Shown here: one piece after another, positions 17,741 through 27,347 of the stretch
How positions within the stretch are numbered: position 1 is the first letter of the stretch
Layout: each line of letters begins with the position of its first letter
Assembly (NCBI GenBank): GCA_018262795.1
Contig: JADFDM010000002.1
Location: forward strand, 310,001-374,000
From: Sphingobacteriales bacterium
GTDB lineage: Bacteria > Bacteroidota > Bacteroidia > Chitinophagales > LD1
Reading direction: 5' to 3'
DNA: 64,000 nt
Made by a program: the position numbers and the translations under genes
The notes under the pieces: model-generated
Told to the model about the DNA's origin: nothing
Databases searched by the model: none
The model's input: the letters and a program-made list of their open reading frames with translations, nothing else

Positions 17741-19102
17741 TTAGGCCATTGCTTCAATCAGATCAAACTCGGTAATGATATGCCACTTAGCGGCATTATC
17801 TTTTACCAGCACTGCAGTATTCTCTTTCGAAATCAGTTTTGAAATATCTTTAGCGGTAGAGGTAAGTGCCACCACCGGAAAAGGCTTGCTCATCATCTTC
17901 CCCACTTCTTCATTTCGGTTTTCCGAATTTTCTACCAACAGCTTTAAGATACTATGCTCAGTAATACTGCCGATAGCTTCTCCGTTTTCGACTACCGGAA
18001 GCTGCGTAATATGCATCTCCTTCATTTTTGCAAAGGCCACGGCAACGGTGTCCTTAGACCCTGCTACTACTAATTCTCTTAACTTTTTGCGATCAATGAT
18101 AGTTTTGGCATTGGCCGGTTCATTGGTTAAGAATCCTCTTTCGCGCATCCATTCGTCATTGTAGATTTTAGCAATGTAACGGCTGCCGTGGTCGTGCAGA
18201 ATAATTACAACCACACTGTTTTTATCGAACTTATCTTTTAACTGCACTAAACCCTGCATCACCGTTCCGGCACTGTAACCGCAAAAGAGCCCTTCTTCAC
18301 GAGCCAACCTACGCGCCATCACCGCCCCATCTTTATCCGTTACCTGCTCTATATGGTCTATGTAACTCATATCATAGTTAGCCGGCACAAAGTCCTCCCC
18401 TATTCCTTCTGCCACGTAAGGGTGCACTTCATTCATATCCAATTCACCGGTATCGTGAAACTTTTTGAGCAGCGAGCCATAGGCATCAATGCCAAAAACT
18501 TTTATGTCGGGGTTCTGCTCTTTGAGATACATGGCCGCACCCATTACAGTTCCGCCCGTACCAATGGTAGTCACGTAATGAGTCACTTTCCCTTCAGTTT
18601 GTTCCCATATTTCAGGGCCGGTAGTTTCATAGTGAGCGGCTCTGTTGCTCAAGTTATCATACTGATTCATGTGAATAGCGTTAGGAATTTCCTGAGCCAA
18701 GCGTTTTGCCACCGAATAATACGAGGCCGGATCATCCGGCTCTACGTTGGTGGGGCACACAATCACCTCGGCACCCAATGCCCGCAGTATATCCAATTTT
18801 TGCTTCGATTGCTTTTCGGTAGTAGTGAAAATACATTTGTAGCCGCGCACCACCGAAACCAGCGCCAGCCCCATGCCGGTATTTCCTGACGTGCATTCTA
18901 TAATTGTTCCACCGGGTTTTAAGCGCCCGGCCTTCTCGGCATCATCAATCATCTTAATACCAATACGGTCTTTGATGGAATTGCCGGGATTAAAGTATTC
19001 CACCTTTGCCAAAAACAATCCGGGAATATCTTTGGTGATACAATTTAGTTTCACCAAAGGGGTGTGGCCAATGGTCTCAACAATATTATCGTAGTATTTC
19101 AT
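17741..19102 (-). CDS. cbs: Cystathionine beta-synthase (PLP domain plus C-terminal CBS pair)
   Basis: 453 residues from ATG 19102; the earlier in-frame start in the ORF track would overlap the upstream gene. The PLP-binding Lys is K44 in NPGNSIKDRIG. The substrate loop SGNTGMG and the glycine-rich loop IGTGGTVMGA identify the cysteine-synthase/CBS fold. Residues from about 335 onward are two CBS motifs (VAVAFAKMKEMHITQLPVVENGEAIG and MMSKPFPVV...), the regulatory region of true cystathionine beta-synthases. The likely reaction is serine (or O-acetylserine) plus homocysteine to cystathionine. The stop of the YkgJ-like gene is 10 bp upstream, so the two are probably co-transcribed. Confidence 0.92.
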   Translation of the reverse strand: MKYYDNIVETIGHTPLVKLNCITKDIPGLFLAKVEYFNPGNSIKDRIGIKMIDDAEKAGRLKPGGTIIECTSGNTGMGLALVSVVRGYKCIFTTTEKQSKQKLDILRALGAEVIVCPTNVEPDDPASYYSVAKRLAQEIPNAIHMNQYDNLSNRAAHYETTGPEIWEQTEGKVTHYVTTIGTGGTVMGAAMYLKEQNPDIKVFGIDAYGSLLKKFHDTGELDMNEVHPYVAEGIGEDFVPANYDMSYIDHIEQVTDKDGAVMARRLAREEGLFCGYSAGTVMQGLVQLKDKFDKNSVVVIILHDHGSRYIAKIYNDEWMRERGFLTNEPANAKTIIDRKKLRELVVAGSKDTVAVAFAKMKEMHITQLPVVENGEAIGSITEHSILKLLVENSENRNEEVGKMMSKPFPVVALTSTAKDISKLISKENTAVLVKDNAAKWHIITEFDLIEAMA

Positions 19103-19112
19103 AGAGCAAAGT

Positions 19113-19622
19113 TTATAAATCTTCGCCAATTGCCTTTTCCAGTTTCTCCACAAAGATTAAAGTGGCCGGGCAATACAACATGTTATTCGTGTAAGTTTTC
19201 TCAGCCGCCTGATACCGTATATCTCTGCGATAAAAGTGAGGGAAGCCGGCACAATCCTCCGGGCGAACTGCATAAATAGAGCATTTGTTATCCTTTCCTA
19301 AGAACTGACAAGGAGTGCTTCGATTCGTGATATCCCCATCGCGTCTTTTCTCCAAATATTTGTCGAAATACTCCTGATAGGTCATGTTCAAATGTTTTGC
19401 AATCCGGTTAATATCCTTTCGAGTATAGGTAGGAGTCATTGTTTTGCAACAGTTGCCGCAGTCCAAGCATTGAATTTCCTTCCAAGTTTCCGTTTCTGCT
19501 TGTTTGGCTATTTTAAGTATGCCCTTCTTTTCGGATTTCCCGAAGGCCCTTAAAAATTTGGCAAGTCCCTTTTTCTTTCGCCCTACCGTGCGGTTGAATT
19601 TCTTAATGTCTATCTGGCTCAT
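19113..19622 (-). CDS. YkgJ-family cysteine-cluster protein
   Basis: 169 residues with the zinc/iron-chelating Cys pattern of the YkgJ (CxxCxxCC) family: CLDCGNCCKTMTP, then TPCQFLGKDNKCSIYAVRPEDCAGFPHF. By family knowledge these small proteins are thought to bind an Fe-S cluster or zinc; the substrate is unknown. The Lys-rich N-terminus (RTVGRKKKGLAKFLR) is cytoplasmic in character. It is the probable first gene of a two-gene unit with cystathionine beta-synthase, which could reflect a link between sulfur supply and cluster chemistry (inference). Confidence 0.85.
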   Translation of the reverse strand: MSQIDIKKFNRTVGRKKKGLAKFLRAFGKSEKKGILKIAKQAETETWKEIQCLDCGNCCKTMTPTYTRKDINRIAKHLNMTYQEYFDKYLEKRRDGDITNRSTPCQFLGKDNKCSIYAVRPEDCAGFPHFYRRDIRYQAAEKTYTNNMLYCPATLIFVEKLEKAIGEDL

Positions 19623-19712
19623 ATAAAATTGAATGGGTCGAAAATAGGTAATTGTTGCAGGGAGCGAAGGAATGAATTGAGTTTTATCATATCGTTTAGT
19701 GAGTGTCCTTAC

Positions 19713-19741
19713 TTGTTGTGCTCAATTAATCAGTATCTTTG
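19713..19741 (+). promoter_or_regulatory. Promoter of the universal stress protein gene
   Basis: TTG (19713-19715), 18 bp, then a perfect TATCTTTG (19734-19741). This is the clearest full Bacteroidota-type promoter in the window, with a leader of about 35 nt before ATG 19779. Confidence 0.75.
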
Positions 19742-19778
19742 GACACCGAAATAGATACATAAACAGCAAAATAGGGTT

Positions 19779-20615
19779 ATGAGCAAAAAGATTTTAGCCG
19801 CCTTTGACGGAACCAAATATTCAGAAGGAGCTTCGAAATATGCTATTGAAATAGCAAAGGCTACCGACTCCCTTTTAATAGGAGTGTTTATTCAAGACAT
19901 GCGCTATCTGAACTTCACGTACGCTTACGCTTGGGATCAACCTTTTATTGATTTTAGCTCTATTGAAACCTCACAAAATGAAGAAAAAGAGAAGATTGAT
20001 TTAAACATTCAACTTTTTCACCGCGCCTGCAATGAGCAAGGAGTGAAACACAAGGTGCATTTAGATAAAGGCGTACCGCTTCAGGAACTATTGCGAGAAA
20101 CAATTTTTGCTGATTTGATCATTATTGATTCGCATACCAGTTTCTTTTCCATGGGCGATACTGAGCCAAATCCGTTTTTGAAGGATCTATTAGTGGATTC
20201 ATTTTGTCCGGTGTTGATTGTGCCTCATCAATACACCTTCTTTGACAACATTGTGATTTGCTATGATGGGTCTCCGTCCAGCGTATATGCTTCAAAGATG
20301 TTCAGCTATCTGTTTTCTGAGTTCAGAGATTTGAATGCAACGGTAGTAAGTATCAACGAAAATTCAGGCAATCATTTAAAAGAAGGCTGGAACTTTAAAG
20401 ACCTGTTGCATATACATTACAACAACACCGACTTTAAGATACTGCAAGGGAATAAGGAAGAAGATTTGATTAAGTACTTACAAGAAGGAGCAAAAAATAG
20501 TATAGTGATAATGGGGGCTTATGGCCGAAACGCCTTATCGCGTTTGTTTCACCAAAGCTTGAGTAACCGGGTGATTAAGGAGTTAAACACTCCCGTATTT
20601 ATCACGCATCATTGA
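19779..20615 (+). CDS. Universal stress protein, tandem UspA domains
   Basis: 278 residues containing two Usp folds. The first starts ILAAFDGTKYSEGASKYAIEIA, and the second NIVICYDGSPSSVYASKMFSYL and ends IVIMGAYGRNALSRLFHQSLSNRVIKEL. The second half keeps a G-x2-G-x9-S-like ATP-binding loop. The first half has a degenerate version (DSHTSFFSMGDTEPNPFLKDLL). By family knowledge Usp proteins bind nucleotides and are induced under starvation or stress. It has its own promoter and is followed by a small coiled-coil gene. Confidence 0.92.
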   Translation: MSKKILAAFDGTKYSEGASKYAIEIAKATDSLLIGVFIQDMRYLNFTYAYAWDQPFIDFSSIETSQNEEKEKIDLNIQLFHRACNEQGVKHKVHLDKGVPLQELLRETIFADLIIIDSHTSFFSMGDTEPNPFLKDLLVDSFCPVLIVPHQYTFFDNIVICYDGSPSSVYASKMFSYLFSEFRDLNATVVSINENSGNHLKEGWNFKDLLHIHYNNTDFKILQGNKEEDLIKYLQEGAKNSIVIMGAYGRNALSRLFHQSLSNRVIKELNTPVFITHH

Positions 20616-20698
20616 GCAGCGTGCATTTGAGTTGATAAACAGTAAAGAAAGGCAGAAAAGAAATTCAATAACATTTACAAAATCAATAAAACACAAAC

Positions 20699-21076
20699 AT
20701 GAAAAGTTCATTAAACACCCTACACCATCAGAATAACGACTGGCTGCGCGTACTGGAATTTTACAAAGAAGAATTGTCTATTCTCACCTCTCGCTTAGAA
20801 GAAGTAGCGAGCAAGAACACGGGCAAGGAAATACTAGAGCAAGTAGAGCATTTTCAAAATAAGTTTGTCATACTTCGCGAACAATTAGATGTATTGAAAC
20901 ATGACATTAACACGCGAAATGAAGAAGTGACAGAGTTAGCAAAAACTCGCCCTGAGCACATTGATGAAAAGTTTACCAGTGTAAATGACCGTCTTTTAAA
21001 CAGGGTAAAAGATTTCTTACACAGTATTGCCGACACACGCTATGAGTTCAATAATTTTTTGGTCAAAGTAATGTGA
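20699..21076 (+). CDS. Small coiled-coil protein, unknown function
   Basis: 125 residues, soluble and strongly helical (LRVLEFYKEELSILTSRLEEV, REQLDVLKHDINTRNEEVTEL), with no signal peptide or transmembrane segment. I do not recognise a named family. It begins with ATG after an A-rich leader (AATCAATAAAACACAAAC), 83 bp downstream of the Usp gene, and shares a terminator with the M1 peptidase gene. It may be co-expressed with the stress protein. Confidence 0.7.
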   Translation: MKSSLNTLHHQNNDWLRVLEFYKEELSILTSRLEEVASKNTGKEILEQVEHFQNKFVILREQLDVLKHDINTRNEEVTELAKTRPEHIDEKFTSVNDRLLNRVKDFLHSIADTRYEFNNFLVKVM

Positions 21077-21090
21077 GCAAGGCTTCATTT

Positions 21091-21128
21091 AGAAATAGGA
21101 TTGCCTTAACTAAGGCAATCCTATTTCT
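21091..21128. terminator. Bidirectional terminator with perfect 18-bp stem
   Basis: AGAAATAGGATTGCCTTA and its exact complement are separated by two bases. T-rich runs lie on both sides. It sits between the convergent coiled-coil gene and the M1 aminopeptidase gene. Confidence 0.9.
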
Positions 21129-21147
21129 ATTTTACAGCGCCACTGTG

Positions 21148-23571
21148 CTAGTTCAAAATCTTTTCGAGTGCTGCTTTCTCCCAATCTTTCCACGGAGTCA
21201 ATTCAAAAATTGTATTTGCCGTTTCTTTGTTTTGGGGCTTTGCTATAAGCGATTTAATAGCCTGTACTGCGGGACCATTCAATCGGTTGTTGGTGTATAA
21301 GGCAGCATTAAACAGGTTTCGAAGAACTTCCTCATTACAAAAATCTAAGCGATCAATAGCTTGAATAGCCTTTACTCTTGTGCGGAATTCATAACGGTTA
21401 GAAGTATAGCCGATGAGTTCGCGCAATAAGGTGGAATCTATTTCTTTTTTAATTGTCAGCTCCAAATAGGCAATGCGAACATTACAGTTAATTCCAAGCA
21501 GCCCTTTAACCCGATTCAGATATTCCGCAGATTTGTTTGGATACAGTTTGCACAACTTCCGCAAAGTTATTTCAATGGTATAATAAGAAGTATCCGAAAG
21601 CAAGGCTTCTACATCCGGCAAAATTTCGTTCGGAAAATCTTGTAATTTCTCAACTACGGCTCTCCTAATCAAAAAGTCTTTATCGTGCAAAGCCTTCCGA
21701 AAAAGTTGAATCGCTTCAGGGCTTCTATCCTCTGCCAACTGGCGAATAATTTCTATTTGATTCCGTCTAAAATCACCCTTCTGAAAGCGAGTAATCAGGA
21801 AATCCTTTTTCACATCCATATCAAAACTACCCATAGCGGTAAGTGCATCGTAGCGATCAATCATGTGGGCGGCATCGCTTGCCTGCGCTTTCAGTTCTTC
21901 CAAACTTTTATTGAAGGTAACCGTTTTAAGCACGTTTGATGCGGGATCAAAAAGCGCATAGGCAATTTCCTTGTCGGCCTTAGCATGTACATACACTGTA
22001 TCATATTCGTGGCTGAGCCATTCCTTTCGAATAGATTTTGAACCATCTTTGAAGTGCACCTCAAATACAATCGGCATTTTAAAATAACTTTCAAGTTCAT
22101 CTACTTTCTGTGTTTGCCGAATATAAAAGGCCACTCGATCAGACTGTTTTTCATCCGTCACTTGGTAATTAGGAACGCCCGCGCGGAAAACCCACTGATC
22201 GAAAAACCAATCGAGATTCACGCCTGCGGTCTCCATAAAGGCCATCATAAAGTCATGGTTCGTCACATTACTGTAAGCATGTTTCTTCAGGTAATTAGTG
22301 ATGCACTTGCGATAGACAGAATCACCTACCACATAGCGAATCATATCAATCACAAAACTCCCTTTGGGATAATGCCGGGCACTTCCGCCATGAGAATGTG
22401 CCACCGGAAAGCGATCGCGGGCATCGGCACGTATCGCATTATCCGCCTCATCTCTCTTCACTGATTCATAATAAGCCTCTCCATTTATCTTCCGCATAAA
22501 CTGCTTGGAATAATAGGTGGCAAAACTTTCGTGCAGCCAATGATGATGGGCACTGTATTCCGTCATGTAATCGCCAAACCATTGGTGGGTTAGTTCATGG
22601 GCATTCGTACCGGTGTAACCATATTCAATGGAAGTGCGCTCATCGGTTTGATAAAAATCGCCATATACCGTTGCCGTAGTATTTTCCATAGCTCCGTACA
22701 TAAAATCCTGCACCGGTACATTGGCGTAAGTTGACCACGGGTATTTTACCTGAAACTCGTTCGTCATAAAATCCATCATCTCAGCGCTGTAACGGTAGGT
22801 TGGCACCACCACCTCCGGGCGATCATTGTAGTAATATTGGCGGGAAGTGACCCCGTTCTTACTTTTATAATCCTTGTGCGCATACTTATCAATAGCGATC
22901 ATCACCAAATACGAAACCATGGGATGATTCATTGCATAATGCCAGGTAAAAGTGCCATCTGCATTTAGTTTTTTCGACTTCAACTCACCATTAGAAATAA
23001 CCGTGTAAGCTGAATCGAAAGTGATGATGGTCTCCGTTATCATCTTGTCACTCACATCATCATAGCAGGGAAACCAATAGCGGTTATCTACTCCCTGCCC
23101 CTGTGTCCAAATTTGATGGCGAGTGTAGTATGGGTTATCCGTAGTGTCCGGTTCCTTCACATTCCAGCCGATAAAATACATACCCTTGCGAGGAGTAGCT
23201 TCATAAGTAATATCCAATTTGTAGCTTCTGTTCCAGTTAAGAGCAAAAGGAAAGCGAATGGTGAGGCCGGCACTGTCAGTGTCAAATCGGGTTTCCTTCC
23301 CGTCTAACAATACTTTTTGGATATGGATGCCGGGCGCATCTAAAAACAAGGTATCTGTGATGTATTGAATGGGGTGGAAGTCATATTGCACACGCCCGAT
23401 TATCTTCCCAAGTTCCGGTTTTAGTTTTACATTAAGCAACATTTTAGTAAAGTCCACATTGTGCTCTCTGATTCTCCCGTCCACATCGCGGAGATAACAA
23501 ATAGTCGAATCTTGGGCAGCCACTGCTGAAACCAACAGGCAATAAATGCCTATTATGATATACTTTTTCAT
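21148..23571 (-). CDS. M1-family zinc aminopeptidase (secreted)
   Basis: 807 residues. A signal peptide (MKKYIIIGIYCLLVSAVAAQ) is followed by an M1 peptidase core. The exopeptidase motif GAMEN is at 293-297 and the zinc motif HELTH at 325-329, with the third ligand E348 in WLHESFATYYS. The C-terminal ~250 residues are a helical HEAT-like region (LFRKALHDKDFLIRRAVVEKL), typical of M1 enzymes that contact the peptide tail. By family knowledge it removes N-terminal residues from peptides, here outside the cytoplasm. All catalytic residues are present. Monocistronic. Confidence 0.95.
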   Translation of the reverse strand: MKKYIIIGIYCLLVSAVAAQDSTICYLRDVDGRIREHNVDFTKMLLNVKLKPELGKIIGRVQYDFHPIQYITDTLFLDAPGIHIQKVLLDGKETRFDTDSAGLTIRFPFALNWNRSYKLDITYEATPRKGMYFIGWNVKEPDTTDNPYYTRHQIWTQGQGVDNRYWFPCYDDVSDKMITETIITFDSAYTVISNGELKSKKLNADGTFTWHYAMNHPMVSYLVMIAIDKYAHKDYKSKNGVTSRQYYYNDRPEVVVPTYRYSAEMMDFMTNEFQVKYPWSTYANVPVQDFMYGAMENTTATVYGDFYQTDERTSIEYGYTGTNAHELTHQWFGDYMTEYSAHHHWLHESFATYYSKQFMRKINGEAYYESVKRDEADNAIRADARDRFPVAHSHGGSARHYPKGSFVIDMIRYVVGDSVYRKCITNYLKKHAYSNVTNHDFMMAFMETAGVNLDWFFDQWVFRAGVPNYQVTDEKQSDRVAFYIRQTQKVDELESYFKMPIVFEVHFKDGSKSIRKEWLSHEYDTVYVHAKADKEIAYALFDPASNVLKTVTFNKSLEELKAQASDAAHMIDRYDALTAMGSFDMDVKKDFLITRFQKGDFRRNQIEIIRQLAEDRSPEAIQLFRKALHDKDFLIRRAVVEKLQDFPNEILPDVEALLSDTSYYTIEITLRKLCKLYPNKSAEYLNRVKGLLGINCNVRIAYLELTIKKEIDSTLLRELIGYTSNRYEFRTRVKAIQAIDRLDFCNEEVLRNLFNAALYTNNRLNGPAVQAIKSLIAKPQNKETANTIFELTPWKDWEKAALEKILN

Positions 23572-23643
23572 CGCGTTAAGGTATTAAGAAAGTGTAAAGA
23601 AATTCTATTTCACAATAGAAGACAAATCGAAATCAACGTGCGA

Positions 23644-24249
23644 TCAGTGAAAAAACATCAGCTTCACGCCAAAATAAATTAGGATAATGCCGGATGCCTT
23701 GCCGAGTAGTCCAAGTATTTTATCATTGATATGAGGCTTTAACAGCGAAGCCGAATATCCCTTTGTGAAGTCAGTAGTAAATACAACCGTAAGTGCCGAG
23801 AAGAAATGTGTGAGTACTAATGAAGTGCTATTGCCGTAGTGCTGCACCGCTACCATAATAGCTCCAAACCAAAAAAAGAAAACATTCGGATTGGTGCTAT
23901 TAATCAAAAATCCGCGCACAAATATTTTCATCAGATTCTTTCTATTTATTTCCTCTTTAGGTTTTTCTTTTGGCTTTCTAAAAAGATTGAGAAGACCTAT
24001 AGAAGTGAGCACCAGCCCCCCGATGATGTATAGATAATCCAAATGTGTGGTGGAAGAAATCAGCGTTCCTGCAACAAAGTAGATTAGAAGCACCGTAAAT
24101 AAATCGCTGATAAAAGTGCCAAAGGCCAAATACGCAACCGCTCTGATGCTGCTGTTAATCCCTAAATCAATCAGCATAAAAAAAATAGGCCCCATAAAAG
24201 TACTGAGAACAAGGCCGGTAAGAATGCCCTGCACAATGGCTTCTTTCAT
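23644..24249 (-). CDS. LysE/RhtB-family exporter
   Basis: 201 residues with about six hydrophobic helices. The N-terminal motif GILTGLVLSTFMGPIFFMLIDLG is the family signature (G-P-x-x-x). By family knowledge LysE-type carriers export amino acids or related small molecules across the inner membrane. The substrate is not predictable from sequence. It lies 3 bp downstream of the PLP-lyase gene on the same strand, so the two are almost certainly one operon. The exporter could carry a product or a toxic amine from that enzyme (inference). Confidence 0.88.
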   Translation of the reverse strand: MKEAIVQGILTGLVLSTFMGPIFFMLIDLGINSSIRAVAYLAFGTFISDLFTVLLIYFVAGTLISSTTHLDYLYIIGGLVLTSIGLLNLFRKPKEKPKEEINRKNLMKIFVRGFLINSTNPNVFFFWFGAIMVAVQHYGNSTSLVLTHFFSALTVVFTTDFTKGYSASLLKPHINDKILGLLGKASGIILIYFGVKLMFFH

Positions 24250-24252
24250 GGG

Positions 24253-25689
24253 TTACTTCACAGAGTAAATATTATCTAAGAAATCAAGCACAATCTCTTC
24301 CAAATCTTGAGTACCTGATAAAGCCCCCATCATTCCATACATCGCAGCTTTGTTCTCATTCTCTATACTATCGCCACTGCCTTTCTGCAACTTCGCAATA
24401 GTTCCGGCAGGGAGAATTTTACTGAGTCCTTTTACGGTTGCGGCCTGTACTTTACTGCTCAAATGAGCCATCTTTTTATGGCGCACTACTTCTACCGCTT
24501 CGCGCAAGTCGTTGATAAATTCATCCGTAATGTTTCGGTGTATATAATTCACCGTTAAGTGAAGTGTGGGGGGCAACTGTTGGCGCTCAAAATGCCAGCC
24601 TCTTTTATTGAGTTCATCGGCCAAAGCATATATATCTAACTTGTTAGACGTGAATGCAATCAAGCTCATATCGGGCTTCCCCACAATTTCAAGCCCATCT
24701 ATTGTTTCGATTCCCGATTGAATGGCCCGAGTAGCTTTCATGGTAGCTTCTGCCATTTCTAAATATCCTTCGCGACCAATTCCCTTTAAAGCAGCCCAAG
24801 CTCCGGCTATGCAACTGCCCGCACGGGTTCCCATCATAGTAGGCGAACCGTAAATACCGCCATGCCACTTAGTGTAAAGCGAGAACTGAAATTTTCGGAG
24901 AGCCGCCTCTTTATAAAGTATAACGGAAGCTCCCTTAGAAGAATAACCATACTTGTGTATATCAGCAGAAATAGAGGTAACTCCATCTACTTCAAAATCG
25001 AAGGAAGGAATAGCATAGCCAAGTTCCTTAATAAAGGGAAGCATAAAGCCACCAATGCAGGCATCTACATGAAAAAGAAGATTCTTCTCCCGCGCTATGA
25101 CTGCTATTTCCGAAATGGGGTCCATCACCCCATAAGGGTAGGATGGGGCACTGGCCACCAACATAATCGTATCCTTATTCACCGCCTCTCTCAATGCTTT
25201 CACATCGGCTTTCCCATCTGCACCGGTTTGGGTCACTGTAAAATCTACATCGAAATAGTGGAAGGCTTTCATAAAGGCGGGATGCACCGACTCCGGCAGC
25301 ACCACATTTGGCTTTTTTACCTGTGGCCTATTTTTGCGCGCCCAATCACGAGCGGTCTTTATCGCCAATAAAATACTTTCGGTTCCCCCGGTGGTGATAT
25401 TGCCTCGCGTATTTTCATCTCCGTGAAACAGATCGGCACACATACTCACCGTTTCGGCTTCAATTTCAGCAAGGCTGGGGGTAGCCGTTGGGTTCAAGGC
25501 ATTTTCAGTATAAAACTGATCGTAAATCGCCTTAATCTTCTCTTCGCGTTCCTCTCCGGGATAATACACTAAGCAGAAAGCTCTGCCTTTGCGCCAGTCA
25601 ATATCTTTCCTTTTTCTTTGCTTCACCTCCTCTAATAATTCTTCTTTGCTGGAAGCCTTTTCGGGAAAAGTAACTTTGGGTCGGCTCAT
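24253..25689 (-). CDS. Group II PLP decarboxylase/lyase, sphingosine-1-phosphate-lyase-like
   Basis: 478 residues of the Dpl1/S1P-lyase and glutamate-decarboxylase-like fold. NITTGGTESILLAIKTARDW binds the cofactor phosphate, H135 stacks on the ring (LPESVHPAFMKA) and D209 lies in FHVDACIGG. K246, in SADIHKYGYSSKG, is the Schiff-base lysine. The order and spacing fit S1P lyase, which splits long-chain-base phosphates into an aldehyde and phosphoethanolamine. Bacterial homologues may instead decarboxylate amino acids. There is no N-terminal membrane anchor. It is the first gene of an operon with the LysE exporter and diverges from an ether-lipid-oxygenase-like gene. Confidence 0.82.
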   Translation of the reverse strand: MSRPKVTFPEKASSKEELLEEVKQRKRKDIDWRKGRAFCLVYYPGEEREEKIKAIYDQFYTENALNPTATPSLAEIEAETVSMCADLFHGDENTRGNITTGGTESILLAIKTARDWARKNRPQVKKPNVVLPESVHPAFMKAFHYFDVDFTVTQTGADGKADVKALREAVNKDTIMLVASAPSYPYGVMDPISEIAVIAREKNLLFHVDACIGGFMLPFIKELGYAIPSFDFEVDGVTSISADIHKYGYSSKGASVILYKEAALRKFQFSLYTKWHGGIYGSPTMMGTRAGSCIAGAWAALKGIGREGYLEMAEATMKATRAIQSGIETIDGLEIVGKPDMSLIAFTSNKLDIYALADELNKRGWHFERQQLPPTLHLTVNYIHRNITDEFINDLREAVEVVRHKKMAHLSSKVQAATVKGLSKILPAGTIAKLQKGSGDSIENENKAAMYGMMGALSGTQDLEEIVLDFLDNIYSVK

Positions 25690-25832
25690 AAATATCTTCT
25701 TTATAATAAATGGTTTTCAATGAAAGCCCGAATGTATAGCTATCCCTCTACATGACGGAACTTTTATGGCAACATTTTAATTCCTAAACTTCATATTCAT
25801 CGAGCACCCACGAATCTTTTAAAATTTTTTGG

Positions 25833-25861
25833 TGCTTGTCACGTGTATTAACGATACGTTC
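25833..25861 (+). promoter_or_regulatory. Candidate promoter of the AGMO-like gene
   Basis: TTG in GCTTGTCACG, about 16 bp, then TACGTTCC. The last base departs from the TAnnTTCG/TTTG consensus, so support is moderate. The leader would be about 35 nt. Confidence 0.4.
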
Positions 25862-25899
25862 CTTTAATTTAGAGCATTCATCAAAAGCATTCCATCACT

Positions 25900-27153
25900 A
25901 TGCAACCCGTTTATATTCTTTACGTCATCCCCTTTTTCTTTTTGCTGATGGGAATTGAGTGGCTATATGGCTATTTGAAAAAGCAACACCTGTACCGTTT
26001 AAATGATTCTGTAAATAACTTGGTGATTGGCATCGGTAACCAATTATTTGGCTTGCTGTTTAAAGGCCTGTTGTTGGCCATCTATGTGTGGGTGTACGAT
26101 CACTTTGCCTTCTTTAAAATTCCCGCTACGTGGTGGTCCTTCCTCCTCGCCTTAGTGGCCTTTGATTTTTTGTTTTACTGGGCGCATCGTTGGGGGCACG
26201 AGTTAAATATCTTTTGGGGTGCTCACTACGTTCATCATCAAAGTGAGGAATACAATTTAAGCGTTGCGCTGCGCCAATCATGGTTTCATAATTTATTAGC
26301 CTTCCCCATTTTTTTGCCCATCCCTTTGTTGGGCTTTGCACCGCTCACCTTTGGCGCAGCCGCTATTGTGCATACGCTCTATCAATTCTGGATACACACC
26401 AAAGCCATCAACAAGATGCCGGCTTGGTTTGAATTCTGGCTCAATACCCCTTCGCACCATCGAGTGCACCATGCCGTGAACCCAAAATATCTCGATAAAA
26501 ATCATGCAGGGGTTTTAATGATTTGGGATCGTCTGTTCGGTACTTTTCAGGAAGAGGAAGAAGACAAAGAAATTTTCTATGGCATTACCACACAGCTTCA
26601 AAGTTGGAATCCTGCTTGGGCTAATTTTGAATATTATGTAGAGGTGTTGAAGAAAGTTGCGGGCATGAAGTGGGCAGATAAATTGCGCATGTTTTATGCA
26701 CGTCCCGGATGGTTGCCCAAGTATATGGGTGGATTTCAAAGTGTAAAAGAAGTGGACAAAGACAAACGCTTAAAGTACGATGCCGATACTAATGTGTATT
26801 TCAAAATCTATGGGGTAATTCAGTTTTTTGTGTTGCTATGGGGAACCGTTCAATACATGGCTTACTACTCTGAAATAAGCCCCTTCTATAAAGCGGTGTT
26901 CTTCGCGCTTTTGCTCATTACCATGCTCATTATCGGGGGTATTTTTGAAAAGAAGCGATGGATTGTTTATGCAGAATACGTCCGGTTGGCATTGGCAATG
27001 ATTAGCCTGAATACCTTTTACTATTTCTGGTACCTCAACTGGTTTAATGTAATGGCAATTGCCTCCGCTATTGCTTTCGTTTGTTTTGTAGCCTTCTTCA
27101 CATACTCCTATCTGAATGCAACTAAAAAAGCAGAAACGGTTTCAGCAGAGTAG
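25900..27153 (+). CDS. Sterol desaturase/fatty-acid hydroxylase superfamily, alkylglycerol-monooxygenase-like
   Basis: 417 residues with hydrophobic helices at about 5-25, 40-65, 78-95 and 130-160, and several more near the C-terminus. The di-iron histidine clusters are H96..H100 (HRWGHE), H109/H112/H113 (HYVHHQSEEYNLS) and H186/H187/H190/H191 (SHHRVHH). The sequence between them (ALRQSWFH, YQFWIHTKAI, NTPSHHRVHHAVN, DKNHAGVLMIWDRLFGTF) strongly recalls animal alkylglycerol monooxygenase (TMEM195), which cleaves ether lipids using tetrahydrobiopterin. The bacterial substrate could be an ether lipid, sterol-like lipid or carotenoid. The C-terminal membrane region is an addition to the minimal family. 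Confidence 0.85.
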   Translation: MQPVYILYVIPFFFLLMGIEWLYGYLKKQHLYRLNDSVNNLVIGIGNQLFGLLFKGLLLAIYVWVYDHFAFFKIPATWWSFLLALVAFDFLFYWAHRWGHELNIFWGAHYVHHQSEEYNLSVALRQSWFHNLLAFPIFLPIPLLGFAPLTFGAAAIVHTLYQFWIHTKAINKMPAWFEFWLNTPSHHRVHHAVNPKYLDKNHAGVLMIWDRLFGTFQEEEEDKEIFYGITTQLQSWNPAWANFEYYVEVLKKVAGMKWADKLRMFYARPGWLPKYMGGFQSVKEVDKDKRLKYDADTNVYFKIYGVIQFFVLLWGTVQYMAYYSEISPFYKAVFFALLLITMLIIGGIFEKKRWIVYAEYVRLALAMISLNTFYYFWYLNWFNVMAIASAIAFVCFVAFFTYSYLNATKKAETVSAE

Positions 27154-27347
27154 TATCGTTCGGTTCTATTTATTTATCACCATTTCAATGAGCGTTAAAA
27201 TGAAAATCAGAATTTAACGTTACAGAATTATGACTGTCTTTTACCTAATGCACTTATCCACATATCCTATTTTAATGGAGGAAAAAAATCAGAAGCCCGA
27301 AATGGAAAAAGTGCATATTCGCATTTCTTAAACCAAAACTAATTACA

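Noticed and set aside
19779-20615. UspA, Lon, CBS and methyltransferase as a defence island
   Set aside because: These genes are separated by housekeeping genes and their own terminators, and no nuclease, toxin or mobility gene accompanies them.
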